A stretch of DNA of 64,000 bases from contig JASPKZ010001233.1 of NCBI GenBank assembly GCA_030220185.1, positions 2,466,001 to 2,530,000 on the forward strand, written 5' to 3'. Positions 10,353 to 20,751 of the stretch are shown one piece after another. The DNA is from Diploptera punctata (taxonomy: Eukaryota > Arthropoda > Insecta > Blattodea > Blaberidae). Made by a program: the position numbers and the translations under genes. Numbering within the stretch: the stretch's first letter is position 1; each line of letters begins with the position of its first letter. The notes under the pieces were generated by a model that saw only the letters and a program-made list of their open reading frames with translations, was not told the origin of the DNA and did not search any database.

Positions 10353-10892
10353 CAGTCATTCTCCCAGTTATACTGTAGGTCTTGGATACGAAACATGGAC
10401 TCTTATTAAAAAAAAAAAAAAAAAAAAGATTTTGAATGTAAAAACAAAAAAAAAACTCTTGGGAAATTTTTTTTGGAGGAAAGGAGGTTACGAGTATTTG
10501 AGAAATGAAGTTTTTAGGAACATTTTTGGACCAAAGACAGATGAAGAGACAGCAGTGATTTACATGATCTTTATAGGAAACCAGTTATAATAACAGTTAA
10601 GTTTCGTAGACTACGACGGGCAGTACATGTAGCACGAATGGGGTCTGAAAGAGGTGCAAGGGAATTTCTTGTAGGAAAACCAGAGGAAAGTGTCCAATTG
10701 GTATAGCAAGAATGAGGTAAGAGAATAACATTAAATAATAATTATACATAAGATGATTGGAAAACAATAGCTCAGTATGGACAGTTTATGTACGCTCGGA
10801 CGTTAATCTCCGGAGTCGATAGTGGCAGTGAGTTGAGCCCTAATCTCAGATCGCTATTTTACTGTAACCAAAAGTAAATTTGATTACTAATT

Positions 10893-11503
10893 AACTAACT
10901 AACTAACTCACTGGCACTATCGAACCCGTAGGTTTATGGCCGCGCGGACATAAGCACTCCATACATCCCTACACTGAGCTAATGTTTTCCAATCATTCCC
11001 AGTGTAATCTACTTCTCTCCAATCATAGTTAATGTTATTCTCCCACCTCATTCATGGCGTACCAACTGGGCGTTTTCCCTCTGGCTTTCCTACAAGAAGC
11101 TTATATGCACGTCTTTCATTCCCCATTCGTGCAACATGTCCTGCCCATCGCAGTCTACAAGATTTAACTGTTCTTATTATATCTGGCTTCCTATAAAGAC
11201 CATGCAATTCAGTGTTATGTAGTATTCTCCATTCATCTTTCTGTTCATCTTTCTTTGGTACAAAAATTTTCCTAAGAACTTTATTTCTCAAATACTCGTA
11301 ACCTCCTTTCCTCCCTTGAAGTAAGAGTCCATGTTTCGCATCCATATAATATAACTGGTAGAATAATAGTTTTGTATATTTTCAGTTTAACGTTTTATGA
11401 AAGGAGTTGGGACGTCAAGAGTCTCTGTAATGCATAATAACACGCATTTCCAGAATTGAGCTTATGTTTCATTTCTATGTGCATCTCATTCCTGTTTGTG
11501 ATT
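10893..11503 (-). mobile_element. LINE-A copy with (TAAC)n tail
   Basis: The minus strand reads from the NEMHIEMKHKLNSGN-type region to the 3-prime end, with LLLQGRKGGYEYLRNKVLRK, LRWAGHVARMGNERRAYKLL and a stop at the usual place. The tail is ttagttagttagttaatt, read on the minus strand. Several frameshifts. Confidence 0.85.
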
Positions 11504-11869
11504 CATATATAGAACTTAATTAATAAATATATATTCCTTAAGCTGTGAAAAATCGGAGCATAAATTGGACTTGCCGAGGAATTCGCTTAGCTTACGCACT
11601 TCCTGCGTGTTGGAGTTTCCGAGGAATCGATAAGTTGTTGACCTTCAATACTAGGATAATAATTCTTTCTCCTTTGAAGGTTAAATTCAACTTTCATCTT
11701 TGAAGCATTCTTCTCACGAGGAAGTGGAGATGGTACTTAGCGACTGTCAGTTGTCCTTCTAGAGCAGAACGTGTCTTCGCAGAATTAAGTTTCACATGGA
11801 CTTAATGTCAACATTCTATACAGAGTGTTTTCAAATTATAGAATTCAAATGGTCTTTTCCGCTACATGT
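11504..11869. other. Unassigned sequence
   Basis: Moderately complex, no ORF of note and no match seen elsewhere. A self-similar motif gaggaatcg/gaggaattcg occurs twice. Confidence 0.4.
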
Positions 11870-12290
11870 AGTTCTGCCCTGTGTCAGACACTGTCAAACT
11901 ATAGCATCGTTAAAAAACAAACTAAAGAATTCTTTAATAACAACCTAACTTTAAGATTTAATATATTTACCTAATGCCTTGTATAATAAGCGATCGATTA
12001 ATTCATTATAGTTTATTACTTTCTTTCTATATTTTCTTTCTTTTCTTTTTATGTATAGTAGATTCGAGCTGTTATTCCATTCTGTATTCATTCTATCATT
12101 AGTTTAATTTAATTGTATTTAATTTTATTGTATTATCATACATTATTTTCATTATTATCCAATTTGACAGATAATTAATTATTTAGTATGACTATTATTG
12201 TAATTTTTGTATTTATATGTAATATATGTTTGTCCTGGTGAGTGGAAGAGAAGGTCACATGGCCTTAATTCCACCAGGCTAAATAAATCT
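11870..12290 (+). mobile_element. LINE-J 3-prime end
   Basis: Begins with a coding-like C-terminus (CQTLSNYSIVKKQTKEFFNN) followed by an AT-rich 3-prime UTR. It ends in ggtgagtggaagagaagg and catggccttaattccaccagg, then a taaataaat-type tail. The same terminal block recurs at 13195-13285, 17625-17700 and 17755-17830. Confidence 0.65.
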
Positions 12291-12424
12291 ATCCTATTCT
12301 AACTTATACACCTCACTAATAGTATTCTTTTAACAATTAATAAATTTAATGATCTACGAAAATAATAATAAGATTAACAAATATTTTAATTTGTTTTGTT
12401 TTAAATATTGTATAATCGTAAAAT

Positions 12425-12985
12425 TAGTTATTGCGCGATAGTGTGTTTTGTCGTACTTACAGCAATGGCTACCATGATTGAAAGTTCAGCTTCCTACATT
12501 TCCGGGTAGCCAACCTAAATAACTATATTGTAATATTATATATTACAAACCTCGTGCTGGAAGTAAAACCACTGCTCTTTATATATACTACTTAAAATGT
12601 ATATACAAAAATATATCCAAAAGTTAGTGTTAATATACATTATACGAAACAAATCACTGCATTTTAAATGAAGTAAACTTTATTTGAAACAAAAAACAAT
12701 AAATGCGTGCTTGCCGCCATTTTATAACTTATTGGTGTCACGGCCTGCTGTAGTCTCAACTAATAAACATTGCCCACACAGTTAACGTTAGTTTGAATAT
12801 AAATTTTTCCAACAAAAATGTTATTATTTTACTATTATTTATTATTTTGAAAACACCATCGCGCAAAAACTAATGAACAACGCACGTTTGTGAAGTGTTT
12901 TACAGAATCTTGCTATCGCTCGGTTTTTAAACATTTCCTCGCTTCTGTAAAAACCACTTCCCAACCTCGCATCGTAATATATCTC
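12425..12985 (-). repeat. Repeat F copy 2
   Basis: Minus-strand copy of repeat F, with ccactgctctttatatatac, cgcacgtttgtgaagtgttt and accacttcccaacctcgcat. It lacks the terminal palindrome seen in copies 1 and 3. Confidence 0.65.
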
Positions 12986-13194
12986 ATTATTTTTCTTTGT
13001 TTTTATATACAGTAGACAGGGATAGTCTATCAACAATTTAATATGTTTTGCTTGTATACATTTTATTATTAGTTTTAGTCTTAATCTTAACTATCATTAA
13101 CTGGTTGCATTATAGATCATAATATATTACATATTATCTTATTGATCAATTATCCATGTAGTATTTAATATTGGAGTTAATTGTGATTGCTATA

Positions 13195-13285
13195 TTCTGA
13201 TGTAATGTATGTTTGTCCTGGTGAGTGGAAGAGAAGCCACATGGCCTTAACTCCACCAGGCTAAAATAAATAAATAAAAATTATT
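13195..13285 (+). mobile_element. LINE-J 3-prime terminal block
   Basis: gtttgtcctggtgagtggaa, then catggccttaactccaccag and (AAATA)n. The upstream 3-prime UTR probably extends left to about 13020. Confidence 0.7.
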
Positions 13286-13955
13286 ATAGGAAACAGAAAA
13301 ATATATACATGAAAGTCTCAACAAATAAAACCAAATCATTGGCAATATCCAAGGATCCACGACGTGGTAAGTTAGAAATAGAAGGGAAAAGTGTAGAACA
13401 GGTCATGAAATTCAAGTATTTAGGAATAGAAATTAATAGCAGCAACAGAATAATAGATGAAATCCTCCATCAAGCAAATAATGCAAACAAAATATCGGGA
13501 AGTTTAAACAACACTGTTTGGAAAAATAAAAATTTAAGAATAGATACAAAAGTAAGAATTTACAAATCTGTCATAAGACCAGTTCTAACATATGGTTGTG
13601 AATGCCGAACAGAAACTCAAAAAAACAAAACAAATCAACGAAACAACCGAAATGAAAGTTTTAAGGAAAATCGCTGCGAGAGAAAATTAGCAGCTCTATT
13701 ATTAGAGAAGAATGTGAAATTGAACCTATAAACCTCTGGATAAATTATAGAAGACTAAATTGGAACGATCACATAGATAGAATTGAGAACAGTGGACTAG
13801 TGAAGAAAATACGTGACTGGACACCTCAGCAGAAAAGGTCTTTAGGACGACCACAACTACGATGGAAGGACGTCACCATACCCCGGACCTATAGTGAATG
13901 AACACGCAAAAGCTGCCAGCTTTCATGCGTAGAGGAAGAAGAAGAAGAATATATC
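13286..13955 (+). pseudogene. LINE-K reverse-transcriptase C-terminus
   Basis: An open frame at 13309-13731 encodes NKTKSLAISKDPRRGKLEIE, FKYLGIEINSSNRIIDE, IYKSVIRPVLTYGCE, the region just downstream of a LINE RT catalytic core. A frameshift near 13610 breaks it. The frame then resumes with INYRRLNWNDHIDRIE and RSLGRPQLRWKDV before a (GAA)n tail at 13935-13950. The catalytic motif itself is missing because of 5-prime truncation. Dead copy. Confidence 0.8.
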
Positions 13956-14084
13956 AAATAAACAATTTTAATTGCCTGGGATATGATGTAACATATGATA
14001 AACAAAGGGATGTCGAAAATACTAGGGCGATCAATAAGTAGCCTAATGGCATAACATCACAAACAATTATTTAGGTTACTTTTG
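13956..14084. other. Short unassigned spacer
   Basis: AT-rich, between the LINE-K tail and a mariner relic. Confidence 0.4.
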
Positions 14085-14350
14085 ATATTACGAACTTCAT
14101 TTATAGTCTTCTGCCAAGTCAACTATACGTTGCCAAATCCTTGGTAAGATGACTCACTCCATCTGCAGCACGATGTTTTGGATATCTCTTTCATCAGATA
14201 GATCTAGAGCTTCTTGGTTATAACTCATGATTGTAATCGAATGCCTTGTGGAAGTTCTTTGATCTGGAGAATACGTTGTAGTCACAAGGGCTCCTTCGGG
14301 TTAATTTGGTGGATGTTCGAGTACTTCCCAATTCCATATTCTAAACAAAT
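14085..14350 (-). pseudogene. mariner-like transposase C-terminal relic
   Basis: On the minus strand, EVLEHPP is followed after a frameshift by PCDYNVF. This resembles the mariner motif in which the last catalytic Asp is followed by a short Tyr-His-Phe segment. Further on, WQRIVDLAEDYK resembles the end of mariner transposases. Stops and shifts are frequent and no termini were found. The family comparison is from memory. Confidence 0.4.
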
Positions 14351-14519
14351 TCAATTGAACATCTTTCTTGGGCGGATTTGCTTTGCTAATAGTGAGAAAC
14401 AGTGAATGTATTCACAAAATATATTGCTGTTTCGAGACTCTCTGTATTACAGATTTATACGATAGACTGCTTAACAAAATACTAACAAGATTACAATGGT
14501 CACTACTAGGTTCGCTGAT
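14351..14519. other. Unassigned sequence
   Basis: Small ORFs only; no recognisable feature. Confidence 0.35.
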
Positions 14520-14705
14520 TTACAACAGTGAATTGAATAAATTCAAATATATGTGCGGAAGAATTAGAAATTATTTTAAATACATGAGGAAAGAAACAAA
14601 ATTAAAATTTTACAAGTTTTGGCTGTTCCTGTATTATACGGCTGCGATAATTGAACTTTGACTAAAAGCCAACAAAAAATAGAATCTGCAGAAATGAATT
14701 AGATG
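14520..14705 (+). mobile_element. LINE fragment (B/M-like)
   Basis: Encodes LNKFKYMCGRIRNYFKYMRK, then LKFYKFWLFLYY and, after a shift, KIESAEMN. These match the stretch between the RT core and the zinc-knuckle-like tail in LINE-B. Old and degenerate, no tail. Confidence 0.6.
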
Positions 14706-14767
14706 TATTTTATAATATAAAAAAATATAGCAAATACATTAGGAATGTGTATATGTGTATGTTAATA

Positions 14768-15374
14768 CACGGTGTGTCAGGAGCAAAGGTACATGCTTTG
14801 AGATGTGATACTACTGGTGATTCTGAACAAAAAACTGATAATATATTATCTTTTCTTAACCGTTTCAGGGAAATTTAATGAAAACAACGAGGAACCGGAA
14901 AAGTGCAGGTGACAGTAAATGAAGATACTGTTATCTTAAGTCTTGTTTAATTGTGTACGTTTCCTCACCACCAACTTCAGTGCATTTTGTTGATCTTGTA
15001 GATAGCTGTTGTGTTGCTGATCTGAGCTCATTCGTACATTCCTTTACTTGAGCACAAACATGGGGTTACATCGGGTGACCTCGGTGGCTAAGCACTGATT
15101 CCATTATATCTCAGCTGTCAACAAGAGCATCAAAATTCATTGAATTGGCGGTGGAGTGTTTGAACATCATTTGTGAGGAAACGTACGCAATTAAACAAAA
15201 CTTAAGATATGTCACCTGCACTTTTCCGGTTCCTCGTTGTTTTCATTAAATTACCCTGAAACGGTTAAGAAAAGGTCATATATATATATATATATATATA
15301 TATAAGTTTTTTTGTTTAGAATCACCAGTACTATCACCCCTCTAAGCATGTACCTTTCCTCCTGACTCACTCTG
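14768..15374. mobile_element. MITE with ~200-bp terminal inverted repeats
   Basis: Left end cacggtgtgtcaggagcaaa and right end (reverse complement) cagagtgagtcaggaggaaa. The match extends about 200 bp inward through aggaaccggaaaagtgcagg and acgtacgcaattaaac. TA dinucleotides flank both ends (14766-14767, 15375-15376). A (TA)n run at 15279-15303 has grown inside the right arm. No transposase ORF; probably a Tc1/mariner-superfamily non-autonomous element. Confidence 0.75.
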
Positions 15375-15394
15375 TATGTTTGTGTAGTGTAAAG

Positions 15395-16010
15395 TGTGTT
15401 GTATGAGGGATGATGATGATGATGATGATGAAGAGAAGGGAGAAGGTGAAACCCCGTGCCGCCACATAGTCTACTCCCATCGAAAAGCACCAAGTGGGCC
15501 GCCAGACCATATGTCCACATCCGACGGACGAATCGCTATCAACAGTATCATATGCGGAGAGTCCACCGCTGTGGTCTCGTGGTAGCGTGATGCCTCGTCA
15601 CGCAGCGGGCCCGGGTTCGATCCCCGGTCGGGGCAGTTTTTCTGAGTGAGGTTTTTATCAGGGTTTTTCCTTACCTGTAAGACAAATGTCAGAAAAACTT
15701 TAAGGCCCAAACGATCCCCGAAATCATATGGCCATCATCATCATTATCATCCTTATCATTATCATCGCCATAATCATCCTTCACCGGTGTGGAAAACAAC
15801 GGGAAGCTACCACAACCTAGAATTCCCTAGTAAAGCTGCAGGCATAGCATGAAAATGTGTAGTGAAGAACCTGCCTTCGGGCAGAATTAGTATGGATGGG
15901 TGGATATGCGGAGAAGTTTGCAATTTAATTCAGAATATGGTGCACAATCTAGCGATTAAAATTTGTACACCACCACCTCTCCTGGTCTCGAGATTGAAAT
16001 TTTGGCAGTT
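15395..16010 (+). repeat. SINE-like or dispersed repeat hosting SINE-A1
   Basis: GC-richer DNA (gtgccgccacatagtctac, aagcaccaagtgggccgcc, atccgacggacgaatcgc) preceded by (GAT)n. I recall similar text as a dispersed cockroach repeat, but only this copy is in the window. SINE-A1 at 15561-15903 is inserted in it. Confidence 0.35.
15561..15903 (+). mobile_element. SINE-A1 with 11-bp target-site duplication
   Basis: Complete SINE: tRNA-like head (ccaccgctgtggtctcg, box B gggttcgatccccgg), body (gacaaatgtcagaaaaac, aaggcccaaacgatcc), (CAT)n hinge, then the A1 tail ending gggcagaattagtatgg and a GGAT-type repeat. The sequence atatgcggaga flanks it exactly at 15550-15560 and 15904-15914. Confidence 0.9.
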
Positions 16011-16029
16011 AAATTAATTAAATTCAATT

Positions 16030-16470
16030 GTGGATTTCATTAAAGAAAACAAACAATTAAAATGGTATGGTCATGTAAAAAATATGACAGAAAACACATT
16101 TTTATGAAGAATGGTATTAAAAGATTCCGGGCTATGTGGCCGTGGTCTATAACTGGCGTTTCTTCCAGACGTTTCTCCCTCAACTGCGGAGGGCATCTTC
16201 AGTGGCGAGCGCTTCCAGGTGTTGTTTCTCTGTCGTAGACTCGACTGCGAATGAACAGCAGAAAGCCTGAATTCCACAATTTTATGAAGAATACTAGAAT
16301 GTGTGTCACTTGGTAGAAGAAGAGGACGGTCAAGAATAACGCGAATTGATGGTGTTTTCAGCAACATGAGAGAAAAAGGATTGGGCGATGGAGATTGGAA
16401 TGACAAAGCGAGTGGAAGATAATGCCAGATTAATTGGGCGCAGGAGGATGTTGTGAAACATGCTAAATAA
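16030..16470 (+). mobile_element. LINE-L 3-prime fragment split by a repeat
   Basis: Left piece encodes IKENKQLKWYGHVKNMTEN. After the insert at 16113-16279, the right piece encodes LGRRRGRSRITRIDGVFSNM and REKGLGDGDWNDKA, then a stop. A minus-strand copy without the insert lies at 21320-21570 and supports the join. Confidence 0.75.
16113..16279 (+). repeat. Single-arm foldback relative with 13-bp flanking duplication
   Basis: Matches one arm of the 9012-9219 foldback (gattccgggctatgtggccg). The 13-base sequence ttttatgaagaat flanks it exactly at 16100-16112 and 16280-16292, inside LINE-L. Confidence 0.75.
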
Positions 16471-16530
16471 ATATATATCTATATAAATATTGGCGTAATA
16501 TGCCAATGCTGGGCCTTAGCCTCTCTTTTT

Positions 16531-16848
16531 TTAACCCATTCATTTCAGGTTTAAATGCTCAATGCATTTCCCCAGAAACCGGATTTAAGTCACCATAAAT
16601 TTATATTGTCTATTTTCAAACATTCAAAACGAACAAAAGGTAACGGTACTTGAAATAACAATATGGGTGAAGGCCAAGACACATTTCTCTACTATTCATA
16701 AATGTTAACAAAATATAACCAACCAAGGGATGTACAAAATATTTCAAAATATATAACAGCAGAGTTAAGCGAGTGTACCTCGTCTTCTGAGTTGAAGGCC
16801 GTTTAAGAACTGGCGAGTGTACCTCGTCTTCAGAGACGAATGGGTTAA
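16531..16848 (-). mobile_element. TTAA-flanked MITE (piggyBac-like), copy 1
   Basis: TTAA target sites at 16531-16534 and 16845-16848 enclose a 310-bp element with ends CCCATTCATTTC and its counterpart GACGAATGGG. TTAA duplication and a CCC...GGG boundary are the signature of piggyBac elements. It carries no transposase. Two acctcgtctt...gac motifs lie near one end. A second copy in the other orientation is at 25485-26306. Confidence 0.75.
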
Positions 16849-16904
16849 GGAGTTACTAGACCAAGTTAATTTAGTTACGTTATTACTCTAGAGATGCCAT
16901 GAAT

Positions 16905-17185
16905 GGAATGGGGTCAACATACCAACCCAATGAGACATCTAGTAGACAACTTAGGTTTCACTAGGATGAACAAGGTCGGTAAATTTTGACAGAGGCCTTT
17001 TTATTCAGGTTTGTGGTTCCTTTCGAGCCTGAAAATTTTCAGACTCGGCACCCACGGCTTAAAGTCTTTCCCGTAGGACTCACTACTTGGCTTTTTCCAT
17101 CCTAAAAAATAATCCATCGACCCCGTCTGGTTTGAGCCCGCGACCCTCGGGACCAGAGGCAAGGAAAATAACCACTAGTTCAACG
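16905..17185 (-). mobile_element. SINE-C copy
   Basis: Minus strand: tRNA-like head (aactagtggttattttcc, box B gggctcaaaccagac), then tggattattttttagg, gccgtgggtgccgagtctg, and a body reaching cattggg. Matches 20752-21150 and 28449-28818. Confidence 0.75.
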
Positions 17186-17234
17186 CGAAATAATTTAATT
17201 AATTTAATAATTATATTTTTCAAACAACTATATC

Positions 17235-17410
17235 AATGACAATCGATCAGAAAGAAGAAAAGAGGGAGACCAAAGTTAACATGGAATAAAAACATGAGGA
17301 TAGTAATGCATGCAACAGGGCTAAGCATTGAAAATACACAAGATCGTAGGCTTTGGAAGTTTGGCACTGGGAAGACGGCAGCAGCAGTAAAAGTCCGAAG
17401 ATAGGTAGAA
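17235..17410 (+). mobile_element. LINE-D-like 3-prime fragment
   Basis: Encodes KRGRPKLTWNKNMRIVMHAT and then RRLWKFGTGKTAAAVKVRR-stop, the same arrangement as LINE-D (RGRPKKTW...GRRRQLP). Diverged subfamily; no tail. Confidence 0.6.
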
Positions 17411-17414
17411 CATT

Positions 17415-17505
17415 TTCAACCTCGCCGCGTATCGAACCCGGTCCTGCTAGTCAGAAAGCAGACTTGCAACTATCTTAGCCATCACGATTGACTATGCTCT
17501 GGAAA
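17415..17505 (-). repeat. tRNA-like SINE head
   Basis: On the minus strand a box A-like segment (gtgatggctaagatag) and a box B (gggttcgatacgc) are about 50 bases apart, as in a tRNA-derived promoter. No foldable acceptor stem; a SINE remnant. Confidence 0.4.
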
Positions 17506-17544
17506 AGAGTAACAAGAGATACTACTAATGTTCTATTTATAATA

Positions 17545-17625
17545 ATGACAATGATGATGATGATAATAATAATAATGATAATAATAATAATGATAATAAT
17601 AATAATATAACAATAATAATGATTT
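17545..17625. repeat. (GAT/AAT)n microsatellite
   Basis: Imperfect tgatgataataataatgata trinucleotide tract. Confidence 0.85.
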
Positions 17626-17700
17626 ATTTATTCTGGCAGAGTTAAGGCCATAAGGCCTTCTCTTCCACTCAAACAACACAAATTACAAGTACATATTTGA
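17625..17700 (-). mobile_element. LINE-J 3-prime block
   Basis: Minus-strand form of gagtggaagagaaggcctta and ggccttaactctgccag, with a TTTATT tail to the left. Confidence 0.65.
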
Positions 17701-17736
17701 CAATGTAGAATATATATATATATATATATGCACTAT

Positions 17737-17860
17737 AGAATAGAATAGAATAGAATAGAATAGATTTATTTAGCCTGGTGGAGTTAAGGCCATGTGGCCT
17801 TCTCTTCCACTCACCAGAACAAGCATATGTTACTAATTACAAAGAATTAAAAATATATTA
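17737..17860 (-). mobile_element. LINE-J 3-prime block with (AGAAT)n tail
   Basis: Second minus-strand LINE-J end. Its tail is a pure pentanucleotide repeat (tagaatagaatagaataga), and the body has ggccatgtggccttctcttc, a near-palindromic hairpin. Confidence 0.7.
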
Positions 17861-17938
17861 AATGTTGCAATGGAAATTTCATGTAGGCTACAAACAACAT
17901 TTTATACGATGATAATAACAATAATAATACTTATGATA

Positions 17939-18014
<76 letters not shown>

Positions 18015-18092
18015 TTAAATGTTGCAATGGAAATTTCATGTATGCTACAAACAACATTTTATACGATGATAATAACAATAATAATACTTATG

Positions 18093-18128
<36 letters not shown>

Positions 18129-18206
18129 TTAAATGTTGCAATGGAAATTTCATGTAGGCTACAAACAACATTTTATACGATGATAATAACAATAATAATA
18201 CTTATG

Positions 18207-18260
<54 letters not shown>

Positions 18261-18445
18261 AATGTTGCAATGGAAATTTCATGTAGGCTACAAACAACAT
18301 TTTATACGATGATAATAACAATAATAATACTTATGGTAATATAATAATAATAATAATAATAATAATATTAAATGTTGCAATGGAAATTTCATGTATGCTA
18401 CAAACAACATTTTATACGATGATAATAACAATAATAATACTTATG

Positions 18446-18512
<67 letters not shown>

Positions 18513-18530
18513 TTTATTATTATTATTATT
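17860..18530 (+). repeat. Compound minisatellite: ~75-bp core plus (AAT)n
   Basis: Five head-to-tail units near 17860, 18015, 18128, 18255 and 18367. Each has the same core (aatgttgcaatggaaatttc, atgtaggctacaaacaacat, tttatacgatgataataac) followed by a (AAT)n run of differing length. Units are 113 to 155 bp. The poly-Asn, poly-Ile and poly-Tyr ORFs here are repeat translations, not genes. Confidence 0.9.
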
Positions 18531-18577
18531 ATTATAGTATAAATATAAATTATACGAAAACGCCAATTAATATAATA

Positions 18578-20051
18578 CACTACTCAAAAAAATTAGAGGA
18601 ACACATGTTTAAACCAAAACACGAGAATTAATATATAAACAATTTAATGTTTGATCTTTTGTAATTATAAATTGAAGATGAATGTAAAATTAGAGTAGAT
18701 ATTCAAACAATATTTTCTTGTACAGTATTAGCAATACGAACAAGTTATCATTTGTAACAGAAAACAAAGTGGAAATTTGAGATTTACAATTTTTGGAATC
18801 AATGTTTTCATGGTTATTTCAACACTCAGTACTTAGTGTGTCCTCTGTGAGCCTGAATGACCGCATTACACCTACGAGGCATGCTTCGCAGAAGCCTTCT
18901 TACAGAAACTTGTGAGATTCTCTCCCATCCTCGGTGAGTGCATGCGAAAGTTCTTCAAGGTTCTGAGGTACAGCAGGACGCTTACGAACAAGTTTTTCCA
19001 ACTTATCACACATATGCTCGATCGGATTAAAGTCCGGACTGCATGCAGGCCAGTCCATCACCCGAATTTGGCATTCTTGCAGGACATCTCTGGTAGCCTG
19101 TGCCGTATGACATCTAGCATTATCTTGCATTAGAAGAAAATTAGGGTCCATATCATAAGCAAAGAGTACAACATGTTGGAGGATGTAAATATCAGCATTC
19201 ATGCGCTGTGGGATAACGACAAGCTCTGTCCGAGATCACTTCCAAATCTGTCATGTTCAATAATTGTGGCTGGATCAAAACGTTCACCAGGACGTCTCCA
19301 TACACGTGTACGACCATCAGAACCTGTTAGACGAACTCTCGATTCGTCCGTGAATAAAGCACTCTTCCATTGGCGGAGCTGCCAGTTGACATGATTCTGA
19401 TCATATCGCAGCCGGGCTTCTTTGTGTTGACGTGTTAAACGAGGGGCTTTAAAGGGGATTCTAGACCTCAACCTTGCTTTTCTCAGTCTATTTCTGATCA
19501 GAAATTACCATTCCAATTGCTGTGCGTAAATGATTTTGTAGATCTCTGGCTGTAGATTTTCTTCTGCGCAAAGCTGATATGACAAGACATCTATCCTGTA
19601 CGTCTGTAGTCTTCTTCTTATGACCTTGCCCGGGTCTCCTCTTGCATCCATGTGTTTCTCTATATTGCCTCCACAGCCTATGGATGACGGATATGGCGAA
19701 TGGAACGACCATCTTCAAACAATGCAACTGCTCGTGCAACTGATGTTTCATTCAGATGTCTCATTGCTCTGTATTAGCTTCAGAGAACTCAAAAATAACA
19801 ATTCCCTACCACAGATTATTCTACAAACTTGTTTTTTAAAAAAATAAATCAATACGAACTCACTTTGGTTTCAGCAACTCTTGGAATTTCAATAACATAT
19901 TCAGAGAAAAATTAATAAAACCCAGAAGATCTTCAATCCGATTTTAAACAATACTTGAACTCAATACATCTGACTCTCAAAAATTAAATTGTTACAATAT
20001 TTATTTTGTAGCTTTGGGTTAAACATGTGTTCCTCTAATTGTTTGAGTATG
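18578..20051 (-). mobile_element. Tc1-family transposon, 1.47 kb
   Basis: Inverted ends: left cactactcaaaaaaattaga, right (reverse complement) catactcaaacaattagagg, both followed by aacacatgtttaa. Flanking TA at 18576-18577 and 20052-20053 is the Tc1/mariner target duplication. Encodes a broken transposase on the minus strand. It sits against the LINE fragment at 20055-20560. Confidence 0.9.
18829..19770 (-). pseudogene. Tc1 transposase pseudogene (DD34E)
   Basis: N-terminal helix-turn-helix region (VIHRLWRQYRETHGCKRRPG, 19488-19751), then FTDESRVRLTGSDGRTRVWR with the first catalytic Asp, then QDNARCHTAQATRDVL with the second Asp, and SPDFNPIEH with the catalytic Glu. Thirty-four residues separate the last two, the DD34E spacing of Tc1. 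Three frames are needed: breaks near 19475 and near 19220. At the second break about a dozen family residues around the expected VMVWGGI strand are missing. In another frame the end reads RSMPRRCNAVIQAHRGHTKY. Inactive. Confidence 0.9.
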
Positions 20052-20054
20052 TAC

Positions 20055-20560
20055 CTTACCCTGGGTAATAATGAAGTCGAGATTAGAGCAAATATAAATT
20101 TAGATTTCCTTTAAAAAAATGTCGATGTTCGGCAGCTCCTTAATTCTTGTGGTAGGGAATTCCATTTGCGAGAATAGGAAATATTATATGACATGGAGTG
20201 ATGTGATGTCCTATGTTACGATATATTAAGCAAGAGGCTATGTTGTGATCTTGTGTTTAAGTTATGGTTGGAGGATAGATACTGAAAACGAGAGGATAAA
20301 TAATTGGGAGTCGAGGTATGTAGGATCTTAAATAGGAGAACTAGACAGTGTTATTTTCTTCTCTCTTTATGATGTAGCCATGACAATTCCTGAAAAAATG
20401 GAGAAATGTGATCGTATTTTTGGACATTAAATATGAATCTGATACGCATATTATGGAGACCTATCATTCCTCTTTTTACAGCAGATGTCTTGAATGACCT
20501 TGTATTACACGATGCTTGACTGCTTCCCCTAAGAATCTGAAGCATTTTAATACACCTGGA
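20055..20560 (-). pseudogene. LINE reverse-transcriptase C-terminal fragment
   Basis: The minus strand reads RSFKTSAVKRGMIGLHNMRI and, after shifts, SRKWNSLPQELRSCRTSTFF. The NSLP-xx-R pattern is typical of the end of Jockey/CR1-type RT ORFs. This differs from the GRPxxRW families. Ends next to the Tc1 element. Confidence 0.65.
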
Positions 20561-20751
20561 TTACATGATATTGTATTTTACGGTTCACACCATCAAAATA
20601 ACTGATCATAAAATACAAGTAGCATACTCAAACAAGATTTTTTTTAACTCCTAGATATTTTCAGCTCGTTTATAATAAATTATTACCTGCTACTTAACAT
20701 ATGTTAAACTGTATTTTCATACTACAATATTGTCTGTGTGATTTGTAAATA
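20561..20751. other. Unassigned AT-rich spacer
   Basis: Nothing recognised. Confidence 0.4.

Larger units (their letters stand above)
9883..10846 (+). mobile_element. Degenerate LINE-A split by a TA tract and a SINE
   Basis: A short LINE-A piece (9883-9930, gcgttaaactgaag) is followed by (TA)n and a minus-strand SINE, then LINE-A resumes at 10356 with cattctcccagttatact and runs to agtggcagtgagttg. Poly-A tracts near 10408 and 10447 and many indels make it an old copy. Confidence 0.7.

Noticed and set aside
15394..15852. ORFs with poly-Asp and poly-His near 15400 and 15730
   Set aside because: Caused by (GAT)n and (CAT)n tracts in repeats.
17870..18631. ORFs of poly-Asn, poly-Ile and poly-Tyr
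   Set aside because: They are translations of (AAT)n or (ATT)n tracts within the minisatellite, with no conserved flanking protein.
18912..19394. Plus-strand ORFs across the Tc1 element
   Set aside because: Antisense shadows of the transposase.
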